NCBI GenBank assembly: GCA_002067865.1 | Contig: MVRC01000013.1 | Location: 124,001-188,000, forward strand | Direction: 5' to 3' | From: Methanomassiliicoccales archaeon PtaU1.Bin124 | GTDB taxonomy: Archaea > Thermoplasmatota > Thermoplasmata > Methanomassiliicoccales > UBA472 | DNA length: 64,000 nucleotides | The notes under the pieces: model-generated | What the model was told of the DNA's origin: nothing | The model's input: the letters and a program-made list of their open reading frames with translations, nothing else | The model's database searches: none | Translations under genes and position numbers: made by a program | Shown here: one piece after another, positions 26,636-35,639 of the stretch | Position numbering within the stretch: the stretch's first letter is position 1 | Layout: each line of letters begins with the position of its first letter

Positions 26636-27496
26636 TCACTTCGATTGCGGAGAACAATTTCCTCCCCTCTCCGCAATCCTCTTTTGATAAATCCTCTCGC
26701 GCGCCTTCACCTGCACGAACGCCTTCGCCGCCTCGCCCACGAGCGATTCGGTGTTACCCATGATGAAATATCCGCCATCGTTCAATGCGCGGTAGAAGTT
26801 CATGTAGAGCTTCTCCTGCATCTCCTTGGTGAAGTAGATGACGACGTTGCGGCAGAAGATGACGTCGAAGTTCGTACCGGCCGATCCTTTGAAGAGATCG
26901 AGGAACTTGAAGTCCACCATCTCCATGATCTCATTGGTGAGCTGATAGTTGGTCCCGTTGAAGGTGAAGTACTTCTCCAGGTAGGGCTTGGGTATGTTCG
27001 TCACCTGCCTTGGCAGATATGAACCGGTCAAGGCGGTCTGGATCGAACCCTCGTCGATGTCCGTTCCCAGTATGGTGAGATGGAAGTTGCCGATATCATC
27101 CCCCAGCAGTTCGCGCATGATGATCGCCAGGGAGTACGGCTCCTCGCCGCTGGAGCATCCCGCGCTCCAGATCTTGATGGTGTTCCGGCTCTTCATCACC
27201 TTGTCGTAGATCATCAGCGGCAGAATCTCCTCCTCCACCGCCTTGAACACGAACTCGTCCCGGTAGAATTGAGTGACGTTGATGGTGATGTCCCTCATCA
27301 GCTCGTCATACTCTTCGGGATGGGAGCCGAGGAAACGGATGTAATCATTATAGTCATGGGTGGAAGTGGCCCTCATCCGGACCGCGAAGCGACGCTGCAG
27401 ATAGGTGTCCTTGTACTGGTCGCAGTCAAGGGTGGTGGCATCGTATATGTGCTTCTTGAGGGAGAGGAACTCCCGGTCTGTGCATACCTTGTCCAT
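26636..27496 (-). CDS. cheR: Chemoreceptor glutamate methyltransferase CheR
   Basis: A 286-residue protein that methylates glutamates on chemoreceptors with SAM, setting adaptation. The N-terminal helical domain (LQRRFAVRMRATSTHDYNDY) and the catalytic domain are in order: VTQFYRDEFVF, the SAM loop IWSAGCSSGEEPYSLAI, LGTDIDEGSIQTA, and the catalytic region DVIFCRNVVIYF. Length is standard. It is divergent from the cheW-cheY-cheB operon by about 200 bases plus one small gene. TATA at 27521-27530 suggests a leaderless mRNA. An 11-base hairpin lies across its last codons. Confidence 0.95.
   Translation of the reverse strand: MDKVCTDREFLSLKKHIYDATTLDCDQYKDTYLQRRFAVRMRATSTHDYNDYIRFLGSHPEEYDELMRDITINVTQFYRDEFVFKAVEEEILPLMIYDKVMKSRNTIKIWSAGCSSGEEPYSLAIIMRELLGDDIGNFHLTILGTDIDEGSIQTALTGSYLPRQVTNIPKPYLEKYFTFNGTNYQLTNEIMEMVDFKFLDLFKGSAGTNFDVIFCRNVVIYFTKEMQEKLYMNFYRALNDGGYFIMGNTESLVGEAAKAFVQVKARERIYQKRIAERGGNCSPQSK
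26643..26678 (+). terminator. Perfect 11-base hairpin inside the 3' end of cheR
   Basis: GATTGCGGAGA (26643-26653) and TCTCCGCAATC (26668-26678), loop 14 bases, followed on the plus strand by CTCTTTTGAT. It overlaps the last codons of cheR on the minus strand. It could stop a plus-strand transcript begun at the TATA near 26570, or mark the 3' end of cheR mRNA. Confidence 0.4.
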
Positions 27497-27520
27497 GCGA
27501 TTGCTTCATTTCCGCCGCCC

Positions 27521-27530
27521 CTTTTAATCC
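27521..27530 (-). promoter_or_regulatory. TATA box of cheR
   Basis: GGATTAAAAG on the minus strand, about 29 bases before the cheR ATG. Confidence 0.5.
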
Positions 27531-27694
27531 CCTTTCACCCGGTTATCAAAACGGAAAATCAGGAACATGCTGGCTAGCCTGATTATCAATGAAGATTCTC
27601 AGTATCGAGAAGGATAATTGAACATGACGGTTAAAATATCCCCCGGGCGATTTTTCTCTCAAGCCTAAGCGAGGCCTACTAGGAGAATGCAAAC

Positions 27695-27964
27695 ATGGAA
27701 CCATCGATGAAGAACGTCGAATGTTCGGACTGGGACGAACCCGAGGACTATCAGTGCGAGATCGCATATCGCGCTAGGAACCTGGAGAACCTCGCCCCTC
27801 CCAAGCCGGTGTTCAAGGCCGGTCAGAACGATGGCGTCGACATCATCGGCCGCATCGAGAAGGTGCCGAAGGTGATCAAAAACCGCTCCACCCCGGACCC
27901 GTTCTATTTCGCCAAGAGGCGGACCCCGGTCCCCAATATGGCCATCAGGGAACTTCAGTTCTGA
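27695..27964 (+). CDS. Small protein beside chemotaxis genes, unknown
   Basis: An 89-residue protein, largely polar, with a run of prolines and basic residues at the C-terminus (YFAKRRTPVPNMAIREL). No known family, membrane helix or metal motif. AGGAG lies 11 bases before the ATG, and a TATA-like TTAAAATATC about 60 bases upstream gives its own transcript. A hairpin-plus-U-tract follows (27979-28002), so it is not co-transcribed with cheW. Its position between cheR and the cheW operon hints at a link to signalling but nothing more. Confidence 0.6.
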   Translation: MEPSMKNVECSDWDEPEDYQCEIAYRARNLENLAPPKPVFKAGQNDGVDIIGRIEKVPKVIKNRSTPDPFYFAKRRTPVPNMAIRELQF

Positions 27965-27978
27965 TACAGATCACGGAA

Positions 27979-28002
27979 ACGGGGCTGAGGGCACGGCCCC
28001 GT
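27979..28002 (+). terminator. Hairpin terminator after the small gene at 27695
   Basis: ACGGGGC and GCCCCGT pair perfectly (7 bases) around a 10-base loop, and a T-rich stretch follows at 28015-28030. Confidence 0.5.
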
Positions 28003-28093
28003 CATCCGCCCTCCGATTTTCATTTCTCACTCATCCAGTCATCATTTTTCGAATAACTGCCAGGCTCTCAGGCTTGATAACCAAGTCGTTGCC

Positions 28094-28254
28094 TTTAATA
28101 GACAAAATCACAACCTAAGCTCAACAGAGTGCAAGCATTGACCGAGGCGAAGCGCTAGGGAGCTTCGCAGAACCGGACGGTGCAGGCCAGTCCGCCGGAA
28201 CGGGGCTCCGTTCGAGGCGGGACAACGATCAAAAGAAATGAAAAGGTGTGGCAA
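28094..28254 (+). promoter_or_regulatory. Promoter and structured 5' leader of the cheW operon
   Basis: TATA CTTTAATA at 28094-28101 predicts a start near 28123 and a leader of about 130 bases, unusual in a genome with many short leaders. The leader can form three hairpins in a row: 28147-28153 with 28162-28168 (7 bases), 28174-28178 with 28190-28194 (5 bases), and 28198-28203 with 28208-28213 (6 bases). It ends with AGGTG before the ATG. No known riboswitch class was recognised. Confidence 0.5.
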
Positions 28255-28785
28255 ATGGCGAGAAAGAGACGCGAGAAAGTGGAAATATCCGGTGACGAGG
28301 AACAGCTCGTCTCCTTCAAGCTGGGCAAGGGAACCTTCGCTGTCAAGGTGGCCAATGTCCGGGAGATCGTGAAGGTGCAGGACATCACCCGCATCCCCAA
28401 GATGCCGGATTACGTGGAGGGTGTCATGAACCTGAGGGGCCAGATCACCACCGTGATCGACCTGAAGAAGCGGTTCAACATCGAGACCGGAGAGGACATG
28501 GGGCGCACTGCCCAGTCGCGCATCATCGTGGCCGAGATAGGCGACAACCAGCTCGGCATCGTGGTGGACGCCGTCGAGGACGTCATGCGCGTCCCGCTGC
28601 AGAGCATCTCCGCCCCGCCGAAGACGTTGTCGTCCGGAGTGGACACCGCTTTCCTCACTGGAATATGCAAGATGCCTGACAAGCTCATCATGCTGCTCGA
28701 CCTCAACAACCTCATCGAGTCCGAAGAGGAGAGGGAGAAGCTGCTTGGCGTGAACAACGAAGGCGCAAAGGGTGAAGTGGCATGA
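28255..28785 (+). CDS. cheW: Chemotaxis coupling protein CheW
   Basis: A 176-residue scaffold that links chemoreceptors to the kinase CheA. The fold is seen in order: LVSFKLGKGTFAVKVANVRE, the receptor-contact region ITRIPKMPDYVEGVMNLRGQ, the ITTVIDLKKRF strand and LGIVVDAVEDVMRV. An extra basic N-terminus (RKRREKVE) precedes the fold. ATG at 28255 is set by AGGTG seven bases upstream. It is the first gene of cheW-cheY-cheB; cheY starts inside its stop codon region (4-base overlap). No cheA lies in the window, so its partner kinase must be encoded elsewhere or be replaced by another kinase. Confidence 0.95.
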   Translation: MARKRREKVEISGDEEQLVSFKLGKGTFAVKVANVREIVKVQDITRIPKMPDYVEGVMNLRGQITTVIDLKKRFNIETGEDMGRTAQSRIIVAEIGDNQLGIVVDAVEDVMRVPLQSISAPPKTLSSGVDTAFLTGICKMPDKLIMLLDLNNLIESEEEREKLLGVNNEGAKGEVA

Positions 28786-29150
28786 GCGAACCGAAGAAGG
28801 TCATGATCGTCGACGACTCCATGGTCATGCGCAACATGATCAGGGACGTCCTCACCAAGAACGGATTCAACGTGGTCGGCCAGGCAAAGTGCGTGGCCGA
28901 TGCTGTCAACCTCTACCCCCAGCTCAAACCGGACCTGGTCACCATGGACGTGGTCATGCCGGGCGAGACGGGCATCGAGGGCGTGAAGAAGCTGGTCGCG
29001 CTGGACCCCGCCGCCAGGGTGCTGATGGTCTCCGGTCTGAACCAGAAGAACCTGGTCATCCAGGCCATGGAGAACGGCGCCAAGGACTACATCGTCAAGC
29101 CGTTCGAGGCAGACGATCTGCTCAAGGCGGCCACAAAGGTCACCGCGTGA
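28782..29150 (+). CDS. cheY: Chemotaxis response regulator CheY
   Basis: A 122-residue single receiver domain. The acidic pair is in VDDS (residues 10-13), the phospho-acceptor is D56 in VTMDVVMPG, the switch serine is in LMVSGLN and the lysine in YIVKPFEAD. It would carry phosphate from CheA to the motility output, through CheF in archaea with archaella. No archaellum or cheF gene is visible here. ATGA overlap with cheW indicates translational coupling. Confidence 0.94.
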   Translation: MSEPKKVMIVDDSMVMRNMIRDVLTKNGFNVVGQAKCVADAVNLYPQLKPDLVTMDVVMPGETGIEGVKKLVALDPAARVLMVSGLNQKNLVIQAMENGAKDYIVKPFEADDLLKAATKVTA

Positions 29151-29167
29151 TCATCTGAGGTCATCCC

Positions 29168-30205
29168 ATGGGAAGATCGATCTCGGTCCTGGTAGTGGAC
29201 GATTCAGTCGTGATGAGGCAGATCATCACGGACATACTCGAGCGTGAGGCCGGCATCAAGGTGGTCGGAACCGCCAAGAACGGCAAGGAGGCCATCACCA
29301 AGGTGAAGGAGCTCAATCCGGACGTGGTCTCGATGGACATCGAGATGCCCGTGATGGACGGCATCACCTCGCTGCAGCACATCATGCAGGAGTCTCCCCG
29401 CCCGGTGGTAATGCTCAGCGCCGTCGGCAAGAGGCAGGCGGAGCTGACCATGAAATCGCTGGAGCACGGGGCGGTCGATTTCATTCCCAAGACCGGAGCA
29501 TCCCTATCGATCGACCTGGAAAAGGAACAAGAGGTCATTCGCCAGAAGATCCGCACCGCCGCTAGCATCAAGGTCGCCACGCCGGACAAGGTGGTGGAAC
29601 GGCCGATCATATGCAACGAGGTGCAATCGACCAGCGGCGACTGGTGCGTGTTCATCGGAGCATCGACCGGCGGACCAAAGGCACTGCCCGAGGTCATGAG
29701 CCGTTTGCCAGGCAACCTTCCTGCTGGCGTGTGCATCGTGCAGCACATGCCCGAGGGGTTCACCAAGTCCTTCGCGGAGAGGCTGAACTGGGGCTCGCAG
29801 CTCGAGGTCAAGGAGGCCTCCGAGGGCGATGAGGTGAAGCCAGGCATCGCTTTGCTGGCACCAGGCAACAAGCACATGGAGATCATAGAGAACAAGGTCC
29901 ATCTGACCAACGACCCCAAGATACACTTCGTGCGTCCGGCGGTCGACGTGATGATGAAGACCGGTTCCCGGTTCTACGGGCCCAGGAGCGTGGGCGTGGT
30001 GCTCACCGGAATGGGGGCCGATGGGGCCGAGGGGATGAGCATGATCAAGGCCGCAGGCGGCAAGACGCTCGTACAGGACGAGGCCACATCTGTCGTGTAC
30101 GGCATGCCCAAGGCATGCGTCGAAGCCAACGCGGCCGACAAGGTCGTGCCTTTGAACTCGATCGCCAGGAACATAGTGATGGCGCTAAGCGATGTAGGTG
30201 TGTGA
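29168..30205 (+). CDS. cheB: Chemotaxis methylesterase/deamidase CheB
   Basis: A 345-residue two-domain protein. The N-terminal receiver has acceptor D57 in VSMDIEMPVMDG. The C-terminal esterase has the catalytic serine in FIGASTGGPKAL, the histidine in IVQHMPEGFTKSFA and the aspartate in LTGMGADGAEG. It removes receptor methyl groups set by CheR. It starts 17 bases after cheY, in the same operon. Confidence 0.96.
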   Translation: MGRSISVLVVDDSVVMRQIITDILEREAGIKVVGTAKNGKEAITKVKELNPDVVSMDIEMPVMDGITSLQHIMQESPRPVVMLSAVGKRQAELTMKSLEHGAVDFIPKTGASLSIDLEKEQEVIRQKIRTAASIKVATPDKVVERPIICNEVQSTSGDWCVFIGASTGGPKALPEVMSRLPGNLPAGVCIVQHMPEGFTKSFAERLNWGSQLEVKEASEGDEVKPGIALLAPGNKHMEIIENKVHLTNDPKIHFVRPAVDVMMKTGSRFYGPRSVGVVLTGMGADGAEGMSMIKAAGGKTLVQDEATSVVYGMPKACVEANAADKVVPLNSIARNIVMALSDVGV

Positions 30206-30280
30206 GCACCACATCGAAACATCTTAGGAAATGCATTAAGAATCTCAGGCATATACCTGCGAACGAAGGGGGAACGGGAA

Positions 30281-30943
30281 ATGGAAGCGACGGAAACCAC
30301 AGAGGAGATCGACGACCTGCAGCAGTACGCCCTGAAGGAGCTGGGCAGCGTCGGGGCCACCTACGCATTGGCAGCATTGTCCAATCTGGCCAAGAAGCCG
30401 GTCACGGTCGAATCGACCGAGTGCGTCATAGGGCCGATCACCTCCATGCCCTCCCGCTTCGGCAAGACCGGCGACAAGTTCGCCGTCATCTGCATCGACG
30501 TGAACTCCGCGCAGCTGAGCCGCATCCTGATGCTGCTCCCCAAGGATGCCGGAACGTACATCTCCGACATGATCTTCGGCCGCGACTATTCCCCCAGGGC
30601 AGATTTCCTGGAGGAGGACAAGGACGCCCTGATCGAGATGGGGGACATCTGCATCAGGGAGTACTTCGGACCGATCATCCGCTTCCTGAACATCGAGATC
30701 ATGCCCAACGCCCCCTCGATCGAGCTCGGCGAGGTCGGACCTCACGGCTCCATACCGGGCTTCCTCCATGGCATGCAGAGCGGATATCTAGCTCGCATAG
30801 AGACCAACCTGATCGACGCGGACAAGAACTACCAGGGGATGGTCTGCTTCTACCCTGACAAGGAGACCAGGGCCCTCGCCTTCAAGAAGTTCGGCGTCGA
30901 CTACGAATCTCAGGCCGAGACGTTCAAGAAGTTCGGCCTCTAG
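30281..30943 (+). CDS. CheC-like protein with degenerate phosphatase motifs
   Basis: A 220-residue CheC/FliY-family protein. Canonical CheC phosphatases carry two D/S-x3-E-x2-N motifs. Here the first site reads ALKELGSVGATYALAALS with serine in place of asparagine, and the second reads DALIEMGDICIREYF with aspartate in place of asparagine. It is therefore probably inactive as a phosphatase and may act as a structural or CheD-binding partner. It follows cheB by 75 bases, possibly in the same operon. A canonical copy lies at 35009-35635. Confidence 0.82.
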   Translation: MEATETTEEIDDLQQYALKELGSVGATYALAALSNLAKKPVTVESTECVIGPITSMPSRFGKTGDKFAVICIDVNSAQLSRILMLLPKDAGTYISDMIFGRDYSPRADFLEEDKDALIEMGDICIREYFGPIIRFLNIEIMPNAPSIELGEVGPHGSIPGFLHGMQSGYLARIETNLIDADKNYQGMVCFYPDKETRALAFKKFGVDYESQAETFKKFGL

Positions 30944-31162
30944 GCGCGTTAAGTGGTTCGCCGCATGACGAAACTCATTTTGATTCCATAACGAACCCGA
31001 TATCCTCGGCCAGATCGCCTCAATTATCAAAAAAACGAATATCGCCGATGATAACTGGGTCGGCCCGTTTATAATCTCCCTTCGGAATTTTGAACCTACA
31101 AAAACGAGAGGTAGCGGTACAGCCGAGGCCTGCTCGAAACATCAATGTTAAAGGGGAAAAAC

Positions 31163-34100
31163 ATGACCAACGAGAAGAAGCTTGACTGCGAGGGTATATT
31201 CGAGTCGATGCCGACCGCGGCATTCGTTATGGACAGGGAGTGGCGCATCACCCACTTCAACGCCGCTGCGGAGAAGCTGACCGGTACCCCCAAGAGCGAG
31301 GCCATCGGTATGAAGGCCAGGGACATCTTCGGTTCCATCGGCCGCAAGGGCGATGCCGTGACCGCCGCCTTGGCCGGAGGAGAGGAGGTCGAACTGGCCG
31401 ACTTCAAGTTCGTCGACGCCGACGATCATGACGTCGTCTGCGGCCTGAAGGCCCGTCCTATGAAGGACGAGAAGGGCTGGAACGGCGGAACGGTGTTCCT
31501 GCAGAGCGACAACTCGCAGTGCGGCCGCATGGACCAGCTCATGGCCGCGGTGCACACTCCGATCATGGCCGTCGACACTGACTTCAACATCACCTACATG
31601 AGCCCCTCGGGCCTGAAGATGCTGGGCAAGGGCGAGGCCGATGTGGTGGGAAAGAAGTGCCACTCATTCTTCAACACCCCTGCCTGCAACACCGAGCACT
31701 GCCTCATCAAGAAGTGCTTCGGCGATGGCAAGGCGCATGACGGCGACACGGTCGCCCACCTCCCGAACGGAGAGGTGCCGATCAGGGTGCATGCCCAGAC
31801 CATAAAGGACGCCGAGGGCAAGGTCATCGGCGCGGTCGAGCAGATCTTCGACATCACCACTGAGGTGGAGATAACCAAGGAGGCCCGCAGGCTGGTCGAG
31901 GCAGGAAAGGCCGGCCAGGTCAAGGAAAGGATCAAGGCCGACCGGTTCGACAAGAACTACAAGGCCATCGTCACCAGCATGAACGAGATGCTGGACACCT
32001 ACCAGGCCCCGTTGCTGGTGGTCAACGCCTACATGAAGAAGCTGGCCGCCGGAGAGATGCCGAACAAGATCACAGCTGACTACAAGGGCGACTTCTCCAA
32101 GCTGAAGGACCACATCAATGAGTGCATCGACGCCATCAACCTGCTCGTGACCGACGCAAGCATGCTGGTCGAAGCCTCCGCCAATGGGGACTTCACCAAG
32201 AGGGCGGACGTCACCAGGCACAAGGGCGATTACGCTAAGATCGTCTCCGGCGTGGATGCGACCTTGGACACCGTCACGAAGCAGATCTTCTGGTACGAAC
32301 AGATCCTGGACTCCATACCGTTCCCGATATCGGTCACGGACATGAACATGAACATGACCTTCCTCAACAAGGCCTCGGAGAACATCGTCAAGAAGTCCCG
32401 GGCCGAGATGAAGGGCAAGCACTGCAGCAACTGGAACGGCAGGATATGCAACACCGAGGACTGCGGCATCGCTCGCCTGCGCAACGGCAATCACAAGACC
32501 TTCTCCGACCGCGGTGGCAAGGTCACGCAGGTCAACTGCGCTTACCTGAAGGATACCAACGGTGAGAACGTCGGCCACATCGAGGTGCTGCAGGACGTCT
32601 CCGGCGCCATGAAGCCGGCGCAGTACAACAAGATCGAGGTGGAACGCCTGGCCAACAACCTGAAGAACATCGCCAGGGGAGATCTCACCATCGACAACAA
32701 CATCACCGCCCCGGATCAGTACACTCAGGAGGCGTACGATAACTTCCAGAAGATCTATGCCAGCCTGAAGGACCTGAACACCGCCATCGGCAACCTCGTC
32801 ATGGACGCGGGCATGCTCGTGGCCGCGGCGAAGTCCGAGGAGTTCGACACCAGGGCCGACACCAGCAGGCACAGCGGCGAGTTCGCCAATGTGGTCAAGG
32901 GCGTCAACGACACCCTGGACGTGGTGGTGGACAAGATATTCTGGTACGAGCAGCTGCTGGACGCCGTGCCATGGCCTCTGTCGGTAACTGACAAGGACAT
33001 GAACTGGACCTTCATCAACAAGCCGGTCGAGGACATGCTGGGCGTGAAGCGCAAGGACATCCTCGGCAAGCAGTGCAGCAACTGGAACGCAGCCATCTGC
33101 AAGACCAAGAACTGCGGCATCGCCAGGCTGAAGGAGGGTCTGAAGGAGACCAAGTTCGACCAGGCCGGCGGACACTTCAAGGTGGACTCGGCCTACATCA
33201 GGAACGCCAAGGGCGAGAACATCGGCCACATCGAGGTCGTGCAGGACGTGACCGCCACCGAGAGGGCCGCTGCCTACCGCACCAAGGCGTTCGAACAGCT
33301 CAACAGCAACTTCGTGCTGCTGGCCGAGGGCAACACCAACATCAACCAGGAGCTGGACGACGCGGACAAGTACACTGAGGACGTCCATGCCCAGTATGTC
33401 GAGATCTACAAGAACCTCGACATCGTGGTGCAATCCATCGGCAAGCTCATCGCCGATGCCAAGATGCTGTCCGATGCCGCCGTCGCCGGTGAGCTGGAGA
33501 CAAGGGCCGACATCACGCAGCACAAGGGCAAGTACGCCGAGGTCGTGCAGGGCGTCAACGACACCCTGGACGCAGTCATCGGACCGATCAACGAGGCCAT
33601 GCGCGTGGCCGATGCCTATGCCGGCGGCGATATGACCGCGCGCGTGGAGATCGAGACGAAGGGCGACTTCACCAAGTTCGCCAGCTCTCTCGACCAGATC
33701 GGCAAGAGCCTGACCAACCTGCTGACGGAGGTCAACCGGTCGGTGGAGATGGTCTCGTCCACGTCACAGGAGCTGGCCTCCTCCGCCGAGGAGATGAACG
33801 CCTCTACCGAACAGGTATCGAGCGCCATCCAGCAGATATCCAAGGGCGCGCAGAACCAGGCCGCCCAGGTGGAGGACACCGCCAAGATCATGGCCGAGAT
33901 GGCCAACTCGGTGGAGATCGTGGTGGAGAAGTCCACCAGCGCCATGTCCGCCGCCAACAAGGCCACGGAGAACGCCTCCAAGGGACGCGAGACGGTGCAG
34001 AACACCGTGCGCAAGATGCAGGAGATCCAGAAGGTGGTCACGGAGAGCGCCAAGGTCATCGAGTCCCTGGGCAAGAGGTCCGAGGAGATCGGTCAGATCG

Positions 34101-34783
34101 TGGACGTCATCACCAACATATCGGACCAGACCAACCTGCTGGCCCTGAACGCGGCCATAGAGGCGGCCCGTGCCGGCGAGCAGGGACGCGGATTCGCCGT
34201 CGTGGCAGAGGAGGTCAAGAACCTGGCCGAGGACTCCCGCGAGGCGGCCGAGCGCATCGCCAAGATGATCAAGGAAGTGCAGAGCGAGACGTCCAAGGCG
34301 GTCGAGTCTATGGACCGCGGCACCAAGGAGGCCGCGGAAGGCATGGTCATCGTCGACCTGGCCGGAAAGGCGTTCGCCGACATCGCGGTCGTGGCGGGTC
34401 AGACCAGCAACGAGGTCACCGAGATCACCAAGCTGATGACCTCCCAGAAGGACGGCACCCAGCGGGCGGCGAAGTCGGTCGATGGCATAGCGTCCATCGC
34501 CGAGGAGACCGCCTCCGCATCGGAGGAATCCGCCTCGTCGACCGAGGAGCTTACGGCCAGCATGGAGGACATGACCGCCCGTGCGCAGTCGCTGTCCGAG
34601 ATGGCCGTGAACCTGCAGAAGATCTCTGGCCAGTTCAAGATATCCGACGATGCCCCGGCGCATGCCGTGGCGGCTCCGACGATCGCGAAGCCCAAGGCCC
34701 CGGCCAAGCACGGCAAGGAAGACAACAAGGTGCCGGCCAAGGTCAAGGAATCGTTGGCCAAGCGCGGTCTGGCACACAACTGA
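31163..34783 (+). CDS. Large soluble chemoreceptor with repeated cysteine-rich PAS domains
   Basis: A 1,206-residue methyl-accepting protein without membrane helices, so cytoplasmic. It has four PAS domains, separated by repeated HAMP-like helical units (repeats of ADxxxHKGxYAxxVxGVxxTLD), then a signalling hairpin (about 860-1130) with tip sequence [23 protein letters not shown] domains 2, 3 and 4 contain cysteine clusters: C-x8-C-x4-C-x4-C beginning near residue 166, and C-x7-C-x4-C near 421 and 638 ([19 protein letters not shown] and [19 protein letters not shown]). These could bind an iron-sulfur cluster, metal or a redox ligand. No C-terminal CheR-tether is seen. AAAGGGG precedes the ATG; the frame also allows a start at 31145. 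Confidence 0.92.
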   Translation: MTNEKKLDCEGIFESMPTAAFVMDREWRITHFNAAAEKLTGTPKSEAIGMKARDIFGSIGRKGDAVTAALAGGEEVELADFKFVDADDHDVVCGLKARPMKDEKGWNGGTVFLQSDNSQCGRMDQLMAAVHTPIMAVDTDFNITYMSPSGLKMLGKGEADVVGKKCHSFFNTPACNTEHCLIKKCFGDGKAHDGDTVAHLPNGEVPIRVHAQTIKDAEGKVIGAVEQIFDITTEVEITKEARRLVEAGKAGQVKERIKADRFDKNYKAIVTSMNEMLDTYQAPLLVVNAYMKKLAAGEMPNKITADYKGDFSKLKDHINECIDAINLLVTDASMLVEASANGDFTKRADVTRHKGDYAKIVSGVDATLDTVTKQIFWYEQILDSIPFPISVTDMNMNMTFLNKASENIVKKSRAEMKGKHCSNWNGRICNTEDCGIARLRNGNHKTFSDRGGKVTQVNCAYLKDTNGENVGHIEVLQDVSGAMKPAQYNKIEVERLANNLKNIARGDLTIDNNITAPDQYTQEAYDNFQKIYASLKDLNTAIGNLVMDAGMLVAAAKSEEFDTRADTSRHSGEFANVVKGVNDTLDVVVDKIFWYEQLLDAVPWPLSVTDKDMNWTFINKPVEDMLGVKRKDILGKQCSNWNAAICKTKNCGIARLKEGLKETKFDQAGGHFKVDSAYIRNAKGENIGHIEVVQDVTATERAAAYRTKAFEQLNSNFVLLAEGNTNINQELDDADKYTEDVHAQYVEIYKNLDIVVQSIGKLIADAKMLSDAAVAGELETRADITQHKGKYAEVVQGVNDTLDAVIGPINEAMRVADAYAGGDMTARVEIETKGDFTKFASSLDQIGKSLTNLLTEVNRSVEMVSSTSQELASSAEEMNASTEQVSSAIQQISKGAQNQAAQVEDTAKIMAEMANSVEIVVEKSTSAMSAANKATENASKGRETVQNTVRKMQEIQKVVTESAKVIESLGKRSEEIGQIVDVITNISDQTNLLALNAAIEAARAGEQGRGFAVVAEEVKNLAEDSREAAERIAKMIKEVQSETSKAVESMDRGTKEAAEGMVIVDLAGKAFADIAVVAGQTSNEVTEITKLMTSQKDGTQRAAKSVDGIASIAEETASASEESASSTEELTASMEDMTARAQSLSEMAVNLQKISGQFKISDDAPAHAVAAPTIAKPKAPAKHGKEDNKVPAKVKESLAKRGLAHN

Positions 34784-34797
34784 GGTCCAATCACTTA

Positions 34798-34837
34798 CCC
34801 GGCCGGAAGGCCGGGACATCCAATTTCTTCCCTTTTT
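34798..34837 (+). terminator. Hairpin and U-tract after the chemoreceptor gene
   Basis: CCCGGCC and GGCCGGG (7 perfect pairs) close a GGAA tetraloop, followed by a T-rich stretch ending in six Ts. Confidence 0.65.
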
Positions 34838-34917
34838 TAATTTTCCAGACATCCCTTGTCAATATCAGCCCTGATTACCAGATGTTCGGTATTAATATCG
34901 TCCTACCGCCACTACTA

Positions 34918-34977
34918 TCTCAGCTCAGAAATCACGCTAGCCACTTGGGGTCATCGAACTAAGGGCGATAGCTGAGA
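34918..34977 (+). promoter_or_regulatory. 5' leader stem upstream of cheC
   Basis: TCTCAGCT (34918-34925) is the exact reverse complement of AGCTGAGA (34970-34977). The TATA-like GTATTAATATC at 34889-34899 places transcription start at about 34920, so the stem would open the leader RNA and close a 44-base domain. Confidence 0.4.
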
Positions 34978-35008
34978 AGATACGCAATCACACTCAAGAG
35001 GTCGAACG

Positions 35009-35635
35009 ATGGAAAACGAAGCCGTAAGCGAGCCTAATTTCACGGAAATGCAGCTGGATGCCCTGAAGGAACTGGGCAACATCGGGGCATCGCACGCCTC
35101 AACCGCCTTGACGAACCTCATCAAGCGCGATGTCATGATCGACGTCCCCGATTGCTTCGTCTGCAAGGTGGAGAAGCTGCCGGACGCCTTCGGCGACAAG
35201 AACAAGATGGTCGTCAGCGCCTACTTCGACGCCATCGGGCCGAAGACCGGACACATCATCATGATCCTTCCGGTAGATATGTCGATGATCCTCACCGACA
35301 TGATCACTGGCACAGAGCACGTGGCGGGCAGGGAGTTCACCGAGGACGACAAGGAGATGGCCGCAGAGATCGGCAATATCCTCGTTTCCGCGTACCTGAG
35401 CTCCATCGGTGATTTCGCCAACGTCATGCTCCTTCCCTCCCCGCCGTCGATGGCCATCGACATGCTCGGGGCGATCATGCAGATGCCGGCCCAGATGGCG
35501 GCGCAGAACTACGATTACGTCGTGGTGATCAAGACCGAGTTCAAGTACGAAGGGGACTCGTTCCCCGGATTCATGCTTTACATACCAGACCCAGACACCC
35601 AGAAGATCCTAATGACGAAGTTTGGAATAGAGTGA
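35009..35635 (+). CDS. cheC: CheC phosphatase, canonical
   Basis: A 208-residue CheC that dephosphorylates CheY-P. Both active-site motifs are intact: DALKELGNIGASHASTAL and EMAAEIGNILVSAYLSSIGD, the latter followed after about 20 residues by the conserved proline region LLPSPPSM. It starts from its own promoter and is followed four bases later by cheD, its usual activator and partner. This contrasts with the degenerate copy at 30281. Confidence 0.94.
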   Translation: MENEAVSEPNFTEMQLDALKELGNIGASHASTALTNLIKRDVMIDVPDCFVCKVEKLPDAFGDKNKMVVSAYFDAIGPKTGHIIMILPVDMSMILTDMITGTEHVAGREFTEDDKEMAAEIGNILVSAYLSSIGDFANVMLLPSPPSMAIDMLGAIMQMPAQMAAQNYDYVVVIKTEFKYEGDSFPGFMLYIPDPDTQKILMTKFGIE

Positions 35636-35639
35636 GCGA

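Noticed and set aside
31655-33125. Cysteine clusters of the receptor as c-type heme sites
   Set aside because: There is no CxxCH motif and the protein has no signal peptide, so covalent heme is unlikely.
31664-33523. Long open frame antisense to the chemoreceptor gene (over 600 codons)
   Set aside because: It has leucine/valine/aspartate-rich low-complexity sequence caused by the GC-rich codons of the real gene; no family resemblance, promoter or ribosome site.
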